From: Riptortus pedestris
Lineage: Eukaryota > Arthropoda > Insecta > Hemiptera > Alydidae
Direction of reading: 5' to 3'
NCBI GenBank assembly: GCA_019009955.1
Contig: CM032230.1
Location: 29,215,001-29,279,000 of the forward strand
Length of the DNA: 64,000 bases
A model generated the notes under the pieces. That model had not been told where the DNA came from. It saw only the letters and a list, made by a program, of their open reading frames with translations, and did not search any database. Position 1 is the first letter of the stretch; each line of letters opens with the position of its first letter. Positions 22,845-33,700 of this stretch are shown here, piece after piece. A program made the position numbers and the translations under genes.

Positions 22845-23415
22845 CGTTTGGGTGATGTCCAGTGATGTTTTAGATTCACAAATCAGCCTGGCAGATGGAG
22901 CAAGAGTGGGGTTTGTAAGGGAGGCCTAAAATTAAAAATAGCGATATATTGTTTCCTATTGGTTTTTCGGCAAATATGCACAGGATAAAAGTTGTTTGTT
23001 ATTTAGAGTAACTTTTGTTATATTCACTTTTGTCATATTACAAAGTATAAATGAGTATACACTAAAAAATTAAAGTGGGAAAAAAAAGTGGGAGCCAACA
23101 ATTTTATTGGGTACTAATGATTGAAACTGCACTTAAACAAAACTCGGTATGTCAATTAGCATTAAATTTCTTCCCTTGATTATAAGATATATTAAATTTT
23201 TTAGGTTCGAACACGGGGAGTGAGGGGTTATAAGGGAGGCCTGAATGAAAAATTCGCGATATTTCATTTTCTATTTGTTTTTAGGCAAACGTGCACATAA
23301 CAAAAGTTGTTTTTTATGTTATTAAAATTAACTTTTATTTTAAACATAATATTATTAAATTTTAAATCCTAATCGCTTGAAATATTATGCAGAACAACGT
23401 CTGTCGGGTCCGCTA

Positions 23416-23416
<1 letters not shown>

Positions 23417-23460
<44 letters not shown>
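23417..23460. repeat. (TA)n microsatellite after the CTAG end of repeat C
   Basis: Pure TA tract directly after GGTCCGCTAG. Confidence 0.95.
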
Positions 23461-23464
<4 letters not shown>

Positions 23465-23468
<4 letters not shown>

Positions 23469-23671
23469 TCGATGGACATTTGAAGAAAATTTTTGAAAAT
23501 CGCGTCAGGAGTGCGTCCTCAATAGCTGATTTCTCTCAAGGGAAATCTGCTAATATTGTGAACGGATCTCATTTTCGTCATCTTGTAGGTAGGATCGATG
23601 GGTATGTGAAGAAAAATTTCGAAAATCGCGTCATGAGTACGACCTGAATAACTGATTGAGGGAAATCTGCT
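23465..23671 (-). repeat. Two repeat-A 5' tips in tandem
   Basis: 'atcgatggacatttgaagaaa' to 'caagggaaatctgct' (ends 23550) is followed by 'gaacggatctcattttcgtc' to 'gagggaaatctgct' (ends 23670). Both are 5' ends of repeat A in the same orientation. Confidence 0.75.
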
Positions 23672-24005
23672 AGTAGCAGTGGCCGATATTGTACAGGCGG
23701 CTATTGTAGTAGCAGCCTTGACGGGGTGTGTTTACACTGCCGGCCGTGCCCCTCCGGGCCCCCTCCTTACCCCCTCCCTGCCTCCCCTCTTCCCCAATCC
23801 ACGTGCTTCCACACTGATTCAATTCCTCGTGGCAACCTTCTGCCTTTGTTGTCTATTCCCGCCAGAACCCAGCAGCTATTTTGTATACCGATGGTGCTAA
23901 TAGAATTATAATTACTCCTCGTGCCCCGTATCCACCTCTCAACTCCTTCGCCACTAATCGTGTCTCCTCTCTGCCCTCCAACCCCGCTACCTTTCTAAAT
24001 CAAAG
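23672..24005. other. GC- and pyrimidine-rich island between two repeat-A ends
   Basis: About 330 bp of C/T-rich, clearly GC-rich sequence ('cccctccgggccccctcc', 'cctccctgcctcccctc') in an AT-rich window. It lies exactly between the 5' tip of one repeat-A piece and the hairpin end (GTCCGCCACGCAG) of the next. A 73-codon open frame starts at 23679, but I do not recognise it. It may be captured foreign or host sequence. Confidence 0.5.
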
Positions 24006-24006
24006 T

Positions 24007-24450
24007 CCGCCACGCAGTGACTGCTTTAACTAAGCAGATTTCCCACGTGTGTCACGTATTTGCATTTATCTCAAAACGTTAAACTTCAATGAGAACAATA
24101 TTTGGTATTTAGGCTGATTTTCGTACTATTTGTCTTATCCTTCACAAACTTCATATAAAATCGTTTTTTTGTAAAAAAAGAAAGATCAAGTTCGTTAACG
24201 GCTGAAATCAGACCAGGGTTAGGGTGGTTTAGAGGAGGAAAATTTGGAATATCTCCGTTATTATGAGTCGGATATAAAAATTGTATTGAGTCTATCTTAG
24301 TGCAAATGTAATGGTCTATAATTCTTATTGTATACATTTACTCTCTGACTTCTATAATACATTTACTCTCTTCCTGAGATATTTGCATTTTAGCAGATTT
24401 CCTTTAAGGGAAATCAGCTAGATAGATGACGAAAATGAGGTCCGTTCAAA
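24007..24450. repeat. Repeat A fragments in both orientations
   Basis: 24007-24115 is a hairpin-end piece in - sense ('gtccgccacgcag', 'aagcagatttcccacgtg'). From about 24120 the blocks run in + sense ('gatcaagttcgttaacggc', 'atctccgttattatgagtcgg'). A further 5' tip starts at 24394 (AGCAGATTTCC after TTTT) and is cut off by a TA tract at 24455. Confidence 0.65.
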
Positions 24451-24468
24451 ACTATATATATATATATA

Positions 24469-25492
24469 CTAGCTCAGATACCCGGCTTTGCCTGGGAATT
24501 CATTTGAGGCTGAATGGTGATTGTATTTTTTTGGCAAGGCTTTACTTTTCATAATATTTTGTCATTTCCCCGTCCCAGTGTTTAGGGTTCATACCCGTCG
24601 TTTTTTTTTTTTTTTGTAAGACTTCATTGTCCTCCAATTGTCATATTTCCCTCTCCTGTGTATTATGCATAGATTTCAGCTATTAAGAAAAAAATATTAA
24701 CATAGATTTGAATTAATTTTTACGGGTGAGGTACCTGGTAGTTCATATTGGACAGAATTGTTGAGCATATCAATATTTCTGCGCAAATTACTTTATTTTT
24801 AGTGTATATCTCGTTTATAATTCGGTATACGAAAAAAGTGAATATAACAAAAGTTACTCTAAATAACAAAATAAAAATCTTTTTTTATGTGCATATTTGC
24901 AGAAAAACAATAGAAAACGAAATACCGCTATTTTTAAATTCAGGCCTTCCTTACAACCCCCACTACTGCCCGTCCCTAGAAATGTTGGTATGGCTTATTA
25001 TAATGAATACATTAGTGCTAATACACATACCGAGTTTTATTTATTTCGGTTGGGTCTTTTGTCCCAAATAAAATTGTTCACTTCCGCTGTAGGTTTTAGC
25101 GTATATCTCGTTTATAAATCGGTATATGAAAAAAGTGTATATAACAAAAGTTACTCTAAATAACAAAATAAACAACTTTTGTTATGTTCATATTTGACGA
25201 AAAACCAATAGGAAACGAAATATCGCTATTTTTAATTTCAGGCCTCCCTTATAACCCCCACTCCTGAGTCCCATCTGAGAGAATTTTAATATAGCCTAAA
25301 GTCTAAGTTGGGTTAGTACTAATATACATACCAAGTTTCATAAAATTCGGTTCAGCCGTTTATGCGTGAAAAGGTAACAAACAAACAAACAGACACCAAA
25401 GAAACAAATTGCAGTTATGGTGTCTAGGACATGTGAAACGAAAAGTTATCGTGAAATTTCGCGAAAAAAATCAATGTACAGACAGAGGTTAC

Positions 25493-25499
<7 letters not shown>
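24469..25499 (-). mobile_element. Repeat-B element (Helitron-like)
   Basis: CTAG at 24469-24472 next to TA. A hairpin region (CCCGGCTTTGCCTGGG) lies 8 nt inside it. Two ~220-bp units follow ('aacaaaagttactctaaataac' at 24846 and 25144), then 'ttcagccgtttatgcgtg', '(aaac)n', and the end 'cagaggttacaatttta' before (TA)n. Confidence 0.75.

Positions 25500-25558
<59 letters not shown>
25500..25558. repeat. (TA)n microsatellite
   Basis: About 58 bp of pure TA between two repeat-B copies. It gives rise to YIYIYI-type open frames that are not genes. Confidence 0.95.
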
Positions 25559-25560
<2 letters not shown>

Positions 25561-25619
25561 GATAATCTATATATTCTATATCTATATATATATATTATAT
25601 CTGTTTTATTCACTTTTTT

Positions 25620-26842
25620 TGTAAATTGATGTAAACACGGGATATACGCTAAAACTATAGCCGGAGTAATTCATTTTATTAGTGCTTATTTAAGTGTTTT
25701 TAATGAATGCATATTATGAAAAATGATTTTGTGTTGTTGTGAGTCACATTTGATAACTCTAAATATGATTCGGATTAGTGAGGTTATATATCTCCGTCGC
25801 CTCCTTCTGATTTATTTATTTTCCCTAGAAAATAACATTGTTATTTATTTCCAATAGAAATGTAAACTATAAGAGCATTTCTGTTATTTAATATGTATAA
25901 TGTATTATTTAAACAAAGTCATGCTGAATTGGCACAAGGAGTGATAGCGGAAGTTGTAGGGGATCACACTCTTTGGTTCTGCTAATATATATCTTATTTC
26001 CGATATTTTAGTGTTATTGAAACAAATATGTACCATCATAACAATTACACGTTAATGGTAATGCCATTATGAAAAAAAAAACAATATCCGGTTAAACTTG
26101 ATATGATTTAAGGTATTACCTACTTATTTTGCTGGGAGGGCTTCGATCTCTTCCCATCACCTATCTCTTTGAATATAAATGCAATTATTTTTAGGGTAAC
26201 ACTAATATTTAATTCCGTCAGGTAGATAAATTATTAAAATAATACTCTGAATCAATAATTTAAGAAAATCATGGTGTTTAGCCCTCATGCTGGACCGGAA
26301 GATGACAGCAGCAGTTAATTGAGTTATCTTATTACCAGTGAAATGCTACCATTCCTGGAAGTGATTTCCACTGAGCTCTGCTATTACGCTATTACGAATA
26401 TAATCTAATGTACAAAACTATGCTTAAACTACATGTGCTCGGATTGGTTTTTAACAAGAAATTATATATTTAATTGTAATAAATGCAATCCATGATTATG
26501 ATTTTAAGTATTCAAAAAGGAGACTTACGAAGTGGAAAGGGATAGATTAGGAACACATTTTTATTTATTCTTCAACAGTACAATTTCTCATTTATAAGTC
26601 GCCTGCCTGACCCTCACGGGAAAACAATACGCCCAGACGGGAAGTGTAGTTGTAAACATTGAAGCCTTGCCCAAAAAAATACTATCATCATTCATCACAC
26701 AGCAACGACGGGTATAGACCCTAAACACTGGTATGGGACGGGGAAATGTCAAAATACTGTGCAAACTAAAGGCTTACCAAAAAAAATACCACATCATTCA
26801 GCCTCAAATTAATTCCCGAGCGAAGCCGGGTATCTGAGCTAG
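25620..26842 (+). mobile_element. Repeat-B element (Helitron-like), opposite orientation
   Basis: Its middle is the reverse complement of much of 18.8-19.8 kb (for example 'gagggtcaggcaggc' and 'gggaagtgtagttgtaaac'). It ends with the hairpin-like CCCGAGCGAAGCCGGG, 'tatctgag' and CTAG (26839-26842), followed by TATATA. Confidence 0.72.
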
Positions 26843-26856
26843 TATATATATATAAA

Positions 26857-27420
26857 TCTCCTGTCACGATGTTTGTCCGCGATGGACTCCTAAACTACTT
26901 AACCGATTTTAAATTAAATTGGCACACCGTGAGCAGTCTGGTCCAACTTGAGAGATAGTATAGCTTAGATCTTTAATTATAATTACTTGACAGTCACAAT
27001 TATCTGTGATAATAATAAATAAATGTCATATGTTATTCACTAACAACTTTGTAATATGCTCATTCGTTACAAAATTAAATGGAAATAATAAATTTAAAAA
27101 TTAATTCTTTTGTATTGATTTCTGCTTAATATAAACTGTAAGAAAATTTTAATCAATCGTGTTCAACGTCCTTCCCCTTCAAATCCTAATCCCTTGAATT
27201 TGTGTACCAACTTCAACATTTCCGTCTTGGTTCGTAAATAATTTCATTGTACTAAAGGGTTGTAGTCGTAGAAAATCTGTCATGGAGGTCACCATATTTT
27301 TTTACAAATACCATCTATGTAAAAAGCATGGTGGACCCCTCCACCGTTCCTCTTAAATTGTATACTACAATGTAATATAACAATAACTTTAGCCACAGCA
27401 ACGCGTGGCCAGGTCTGCTA

Positions 27421-27421
<1 letters not shown>
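26857..27421 (+). mobile_element. Canonical Helitron-like repeat D, 565 bp
   Basis: Begins TCTCCTGTCACGATG after an A and ends CTAG (27418-27421) before a T. A stem GCCAC (27392-27396) pairs with GTGGC (27405-27409), 8 nt before CTAG. 5' TC, 3' hairpin plus CTAG and A|T insertion without target duplication are the standard Helitron features. No coding capacity. It lies between two TA tracts. Confidence 0.8.
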
Positions 27422-27469
<48 letters not shown>

Positions 27470-27480
27470 TATATATAGTT
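27422..27480. repeat. (TA)n microsatellite
   Basis: About 50 bp of TA, lightly interrupted at its right edge, between repeat D and repeat A. Confidence 0.95.
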
Positions 27481-27489
27481 ATATATATT

Positions 27490-27957
27490 TATATTTGTCT
27501 GTTACCGCCTCTAGCGGAGTCGCAATTTTTGTTTGATCGTTTACAAAATCGATATTTAGTCGTTTTATGTAAAAAAAAAGATCAAGTTCGGTATTGGCAG
27601 AAATCGGACCAATGGGAGGGGGGTGTTATAGAGGGGAGGATTTTTCTAAAATTTGAAAATATCTCCGTTACTATTCGTCCGATCGAAAAAATTGTCTATA
27701 GAATCAATCTTATTGCAAAGTCTAAATTTACTAATAATATATTATTATATAAAAACCTCCATTTAGTCACTATCTTGAATATTAACCGAGATAATTTGCA
27801 ATTTTATGAAATCGGGGCGGCTAAAGGATGGTTGAGTTTCCCGCCAAAAGCTAGGCCGGCCATTTTCTTAACTCTTCGGCTCAACTCGTGAAATTACTCT
27901 ATTGTAAAACTACTCGTGGGAAATCTGCTTAGTTTACGCAGCCCCTGCGTGACGGAC
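27490..27957 (+). repeat. Repeat A, 5' truncated, with complete 3' end
   Basis: Runs from 'tttgtctgttacc' to the hairpin (TACGCAGCCCCTGCGTGACGGAC) and then T5. Single-base insertions scattered through it open a spurious 120-codon frame (27529-27891). Confidence 0.8.
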
Positions 27958-27970
27958 TTTTTGTTCTGTC

Positions 27971-28187
27971 TACCTGAGATATTTGCATTTTTTAATTTTC
28001 AGCCTTCAGTAAACCCCCAATCCTACTCATGACACATAAACAATACTCCCTTATATTATGAAGCACTTTATTTGAAACCTAAATACCAAATATTGTTCTC
28101 ATTGAACTTGAACTTTTTAATATTAATGCAAATACCTGGCGTACGCGGGAAATCGGCTTAGTTGACGCTGCACCTGCTGGATGGACC
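27971..28187 (+). repeat. Repeat A 3' third, diverged
   Basis: 'gagatatttgcattttt', 'ccttcagtaaacccccaatcc', 'gggaaatcggcttag' and a decayed hairpin end (GCTGCACCTGC). It abuts the 3' end of the preceding copy. Confidence 0.7.
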
Positions 28188-28189
28188 TT

Positions 28190-29200
28190 TTTATGAACCA
28201 TCAGGTGTAGCCTTTGGATACAACAATGACTGGATAAATTCCTTCAAGTTATGAAATCTGTCGTTATACTAATGACAAAAAATGTCAATGTAATACAACG
28301 TTTATAGTAACAATGGTCCAAAACTCCTTCAGTCAACCATTTGCAACATTATGTCTAATGGAGTAAAACATTGATATCATTTTTATGAAAAAACAAGAAC
28401 ACAGATTCAGTGTGATCTTCAGTATCTCTAGCAAGGGTGCATACATCATAGGCCCTTAATTGAATTATAAAAATAAATAGTTTTGAAAGACCGCAATATT
28501 AATATTTTGTTACAAACCTCTTAGGTTTGATTGTGGAATTTTTGTCTGGTAGCCCACCCTTCCAACCTCAAACTGGACTCCCAATAAGAAACATTCTGTA
28601 AAAATGTATTACCTATGCATTAGCAGTTTTTATTCTTTCCTTGGCGGCCTTCACTCCATCTACTGCCCATTTACACAATTGCCTAATTTACATAACTACT
28701 TGTGTTTTAACAAGGAAGAGTTTAGCGTGTCTTCTTGTTTTATTGACGCAGGATATTCCGCATTGACGTATATTCATAATAAATTAAGACCCAAATGAAT
28801 ATATCTGCATAATTTCAATGTTTCATTTAGTCACCCAAATTAACGAATGCCCGTGGAAATTCCCATTGATGTAAGAAGAAATTGTCTAACGAAATTTATA
28901 TTATTAATTATGAAGAACGTATAACATAGAAGTTCAACAAAGATCCAAAATATACTCACACAAAAAAGTTCCACAGGTTTAAACTGCTAAATTATTTTTT
29001 TTTGTTATGTAGAAGTATTGTATAATACTCCTGATTCTGGCGGATAAACAGAAATACACTCCCATGTAAATAATCCCCAAATCAAATCAGCATACAAAAC
29101 TCACCCTATATTCGGTTACAAACTACGAATTAATTTAATACAAGAAAAGTTAAAACTTAAAGGAAAGTGCTCTCTCAATAACCATGGACATAAAAAAAAA
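28190..29200. other. Intergenic DNA, nothing recognised
   Basis: AT-rich unique sequence. A 64-codon frame at 28604 has no recognisable features. Confidence 0.4.
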
Positions 29201-29202
29201 AA

Positions 29203-29228
29203 AGTTACGACCGCTAGAGCGTTAGCAG

Positions 29229-29281
<53 letters not shown>

Positions 29282-29440
29282 CTCCGCCGAGAGCTAGTGC
29301 AGGCCGTTGCGGTAACTATTCGTCCCTCGTGAATAGGTTTAGAGATTTCCTACTACTACTGTTGTTATGAGGCGGATTTATCTATTGTAAAACTTCACGT
29401 GGGAAATCTGCTTAGTTTACGCAGCCCCTGCTTGACGGAC
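29203..29440. repeat. Repeat-A fragments around (TA)n
   Basis: A short - sense piece ('gttacgaccgctagagcgttagc') precedes (TA)n at 29233-29279. A + sense 3' end then runs from about 29360 to GACGGAC at 29440, with 'gggaaatctgcttagtttacg'. Confidence 0.7.
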
Positions 29441-29733
29441 TTTTTAGCATTGATTTTGATATTTTTAAATGTCCACCATCCGAATATAATTGCTTATTGA
29501 GTGCAAAGAATCTTGTATATATCATGGGATCAAATTGGAATATCAAATATTTAAAGTTAGATTGCTAATTGTAGAAAATAAACCTATCATTAATGAACTA
29601 AATAGAATGAAAAATTAAAACTCGAAGCTTGAAAATAAAATGAGTAACAAATAAAAGAAGTTGAACGGTTTTATTGAAGAAAAAAAAATACAGATAAAAA
29701 TGACCAAGAAAATGAACTATAAGCTAAAAAAAA

Positions 29734-30190
29734 GTCCATCACGCAGGCTCTGCTTTAACTGAGCAGGTTTTCCACGTGCACCACAAAAGTAAAAGTTCAA
29801 TGATACCCCTACTTGGTATATAAGTTTAGAAGGGAGTACTTCAAGATAAAATGGCTTATTGTTAATATGAAATGAGCAGAACTGGGGAAATTTGCTGAAG
29901 CTTGAAACTAACAAAATCCAAATATCTCGATTAATACTCATGATAAAGAAAATATTTCGTCATCTCATGGGTAGGATCGATGGACATAAAACGTTTAAAT
30001 ATCGAGTTTGGTAACGATCAAACAAAAATTGCGACCGCTAGAGCGTTAAGAGACAAATATATATATAATTTTTAACGGACCTCATTTTCGTCATCTCATG
30101 GGTAGGATCGATGGACATTTGAAGAAATTCTTCGAAAATCGTGTCATGAGTACGACCTCAATAACTGATTTCCCTTAAGGGTAATCTGCT
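29734..30190 (-). repeat. Repeat A, internally deleted, both ends present
   Basis: Starts after A7 with GTCCATCACGCAGG and ends GGGTAATCTGCT. It includes the 'ggatcgatggacat' block twice (29971 and 30106), so part of it is duplicated. Confidence 0.75.
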
Positions 30191-30195
30191 AATAT

Positions 30196-30905
30196 CCAGT
30201 ATCTCCATTATACATAGTTATATATCTAGTATATGTGTTACACCTAGTAACAGTTATATATCTAGTATCTGTGTTATACCTAGTTATATATCTATTATCT
30301 GTGTTATATCTAGTATCTGTGTTATACCTAGTTATATATCTAGTATCTGTGTTATACCTAGTTATATATCTAGTATCTGTGTTATACCTAGTTATATATC
30401 TAGTATCTGTGTTATACCTAGTTATATATCTAGTATCTGTGTTATATCTAGTTATATATCTAGTATCTGTATTATATCTAGTTATATATCTAGTATCTGT
30501 GCTATACCTAGTTATAATCTAGTATCTGTATTATACCTAGTTATATAGCTAGTATCTGTGTTATATCTAGTTATATATCTAGTATCTGTGTTATATCTAG
30601 TTATATATCTAGTATCTGTGTTATACCTAGTTATATATCTAGTATCTGTGTTATACCTAGTTATATATCTAGTATCTGTGTTATATCTAGTATCTGTGTT
30701 ATACCTAATTATATAACTAGTATCTGTGTTATACCTAGTTATATATCTAGTATCTGTGTTATACCTAGTTATATATCTAGTATCTGTGTTATATCTAGTT
30801 ATATAGCTAGTATCTGTGTTATATCTAGTTATATAGCTAGTATCTGTGTTATATCTAGTTATATATCTAGTATCTGTGTTATATCTAGTATTTGTGTTAT
30901 ATCTA
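30196..30905. repeat. 30-bp minisatellite, ~23 copies
   Basis: The tandem unit is TAGTTATATATCTAGTATCT plus GTGTTATACC, with point variants (tatacc/tatatc, tatagc) and some shortened 20-bp units. Because 30 is divisible by three, it yields a spurious repetitive frame (LVIYLVSVLY). Confidence 0.95.
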
Positions 30906-31868
30906 TGAATAACTCAGGATCTTCTCAAATATATTTACACCAGTACAAGCTTATTTTATTGAATCTATTACATTACAGACCCCCAAAAAAAGTTGGCAAT
31001 TTAATAGAGGTCTTAACATACATTTTCTCGAGATTCTAAACTTTAGTTCATCCGTGTGGAATTCCTTCCCCTCAAAAAAGTCGTCTTAAGCCCGCCCACT
31101 CGGCAAAAAGTTGACTTGGAGGTAAAATGCGCCGGTTGCCGCTGCCCTGATGTTGTAACACGATGAAAGGGAGTCGATAGGAAGGTCAGATGAGATCTGT
31201 TTAGTATAGTTTAACAGGATAATCAGGAAGCACATCGTTACATGGTCTCTTTCAGACGCTCGTTCTGCCACGATCGTTGTACGTAGTAACCGAAGAAAGG
31301 CTCATTCTCAAGATTACGAAACATCTCTTATGTTCATTCATGATCATTGTTCATTGGAATCAATAATTACTCATGATCATTGTTTCTGCCAATGGTGCAA
31401 GTATCAATTTACTCACAGGAATTTCTCAGCACGGCGCAACTTCTGGAAGTGTTGATTCTGACTGAATTACTTCAATATTTGCACCTATTATTTACACCCC
31501 CCTGGTATTTTCCATGGCATTTAAACAAAAGGTTTCATTTTTATCGAATTTACATGGCAAATACTTTCTACCGTTTTCAAATGATTTTTTAAAATTTTAA
31601 ATTTTTTCTAGCATCTTTAGGGTGCTTTTTGTTGTAATATTTCTACATTTGAACTCTGCACATTCGTTTTTTTACGGCTTTCAATTTTAAAATGGGCACA
31701 TAATTTATTTTTCAACAATTGTTAATAATCTGCTATAAAACCAATATCTTCATCTTGTGTTATATTTGTTATTCAGGAGGTATAAATGGAAACCAACAAA
31801 TAATCTGTCCTAATCGACTAATGAGGATGTTAATATTTTTAGTAAAAACATAAAACTATTGAAAAATA
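30906..31868. other. Intergenic DNA, nothing recognised
   Basis: Somewhat higher GC around 31080-31280. Short frames on both strands (for example 31086-31271 on -) show no family features. Confidence 0.35.
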
Positions 31869-31870
31869 AA

Positions 31871-32184
31871 GTCCGTCACGCAGGGGCTGCGTAAACTAAG
31901 CAGATTTCCCATGAGAAGTTATACAATAGAGAAATCTCTATACGAGAGCCGAACAGTTACGGCCGAACTAGCTTTTGGCGGGAAACTCATTCATCCGTTA
32001 TCGGTCCACATTTAATAAAAATGAAAATACCTCGCTTAATATTCACGATAGAGAATAAATGTATAGAACAATATTTATAGTAAATTTAATGTACAATAAG
32101 ATTGGTTCTATACAATTATTTCATCCGACTTATGGTAACGGAGATATTTCGAATTTTCGAAATTCTAATTCTTCCCCTCTAAAC

Positions 32185-32237
<53 letters not shown>

Positions 32238-32342
32238 TAATTTTGACCTACTTTTCGTCATCTCCTGCGTAGGACCGATGGACATTTGAAGAAGTTTTTC
32301 GAAAATCGCGGCATTAGTACGACCTCAATAGATGATTTCCCT
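31871..32342 (-). repeat. Repeat A, shortened, with internal (TA)n
   Basis: Hairpin end GTCCGTCACGCAGGGGCTGCG after AATAAA, subterminal AAGCAGATTTCCC, a shortened middle, (TA)n at 32187-32231, and the 5' part 'cctcaatagatgatttccct' to about 32342, where the terminal palindrome is lost. Confidence 0.8.
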
Positions 32343-32439
32343 TTGTCGAGAGCGGATCTCGCCGGTAGCAACTATTTTGTTTACATTTCAGACGCTTCCC
32401 GTCGGGTGGTTTCTTATTATCGTTTGTATTTATTCACTT

Positions 32440-32666
32440 GGGGGCTCAGGTTAGCCATGTGAGTGAGTTAAAGCGTCGACCTTTATCTCACATGGTAAAC
32501 CTAGAGTGGCGAGTTCGATTCCCGCCTGAGCAGAGGAATTTATTTAGTGACGAAATTCATTAAATAAAATCCTTTGTCCCACTCTGGCAAGAAAATGGTG
32601 GTAACCTGTAGATAACCCGCCCCAATTAGCCTTAGTTGCAAAAAGTGGACGTTAATAAATAATTTA
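32440..32666 (+). mobile_element. tRNA-derived SINE with 12-bp target duplication
   Basis: Same head and body as the 5732 copy. ATTTATTCACTT is present at 32428-32439 and 32667-32678. The head contains a 4-bp 'gagt' duplication. Confidence 0.92.
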
Positions 32667-32728
32667 ATTTATTCACTTAATATTTACGGTGGCATTGTGT
32701 TACTAGTATGTAGATTTATCTATTGTTA

Positions 32729-32954
32729 GGGGGCTCAGGTTAGCCATGTGAGTTAAAGCGTTGACCTTAATCTCACATGGCAAACCTAGAGTGGCGAGTT
32801 CGATTCTTGCCTGGGCAAAGGAAATTATTTAGTGACGAAATTCATTAAATAACATCCTAAAATCCCACCCTGGCTAGAAAAGGGTGGTGACCTGTAGATA
32901 ATCCGTCCCAATTAGTCATAGTTGCAAAAAGTGGACGTTAATAAATAATAGTAA
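32729..32954 (+). mobile_element. tRNA-derived SINE with 12-bp target duplication
   Basis: Same family. TATCTATTGTTA is present at 32717-32728 and 32955-32966. Same orientation as the SINE 62 bp upstream, and inserted in the same older repeat. Confidence 0.92.
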
Positions 32955-33016
32955 TATCTATTGTTAAACTTCACGCGGGAAATCTGCTTAGCTTAAGCAG
33001 CCCCTCCGTGGCGGGG

Positions 33017-33700
33017 TTTATTATTACATATTAGCTCACTTATATCAAATTGTAAAATATCTGAAACAAGCAGCAAAATACAATATTTTGCTCAAATTCA
33101 AAAATGACTACCATAATTATATACAAACATTTATACATATATACACACACACGCAGGTGAAAGGGTGGACCTGACAATGAATTGCCTTCACTGGGCTGAG
33201 TATCTAAACTTTTTTCTGCCCCTCCCCCTAAAAAACCTTGGCACTTAGTCTGGCTTCAACCCGAATACACTTGTACAAGAGCCTACCATGCTAGCCTTCA
33301 CCCAAATAAATTGAATATTCATCGTTTTTCTACTTCCGCTACTCCTTTTACAGCAGAATTTATGTCGTATAAAAGTCAATATTTTTTCGGTCACAAATTT
33401 TGGAATCTGACATCGTCCCTATAGAGGCAACATATATTCTTTCTCACAATATACTGGACAGGCTATATTGGTTTTAGTGTGTCCCACTTACTCTAATGTC
33501 AAGGGTCTTTGTTTGTTGAGGGTCCAATTTAGAATGGGCTGGCAAGATTATAATCTACTCATATCTCAACTCTGCCATCTTTGGGACTCCCAATGTGGTC
33601 GATATCGACCTCTTGGGGCCGAAACCGGGTCCTAGTGGTCGGCATAAACGAAAACTGATTTTACTTATTAACAGAAGTTCTTTTTTGAAGCTTTCAAGAT
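33017..33700. other. Intergenic DNA, nothing recognised
   Basis: Moderate GC from 33150 to 33650, with no open frame of note. Confidence 0.35.

Larger units (their letters stand above)
21321..23416 (+). mobile_element. Helitron-like repeat C interrupted by repeat A and a hAT-type MITE
   Basis: The 5' portion is 21343-21402 ('cactgaactcctcctaaatgg..ggaccgatttgagtg'). It resumes at 22271-22290 ('tttgtatgcgtttggg') and again at 22853, ending GGGTCCGCTAG at 23416 before a T. The uninterrupted order matches the C copies at 11482-11800 and 61858-62434. The two insertions are therefore younger than C and can be excised exactly. Confidence 0.75.
32345..33016 (+). repeat. Repeat A 3' part carrying two SINE insertions
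   Basis: The underlying sequence ('gacgcttcccgtcgggtgg', 'tttattcacttaatatttacgg', 'gatttatctattgttaaac', 'gcgggaaatctgcttag', decayed hairpin) is continuous once the two SINEs at 32440 and 32729 are removed. Confidence 0.8.

Noticed and set aside
22225..22855. Short frames at 22225-22443 and 22637-22855
   Set aside because: They fall inside the hAT-type MITE and mirror each other because its ends are inverted repeats.
25409..25629. Open frames rich in YIYIYI at (TA)n tracts (also 20643, 32059, 35349, 43167 and 61131)
   Set aside because: They are direct translations of TA microsatellites joined to repeat-B or repeat-A sequence, and occur in several frames and on both strands.
27529..27891. 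120-codon frame on the + strand
   Set aside because: Lies wholly within a repeat-A copy; its frame comes from small insertions not shared by other copies.
30235..30522. 95-codon repetitive frame (LVIYLVSVLY)
   Set aside because: By-product of a 30-bp minisatellite whose length is divisible by three; copy variants include stops.
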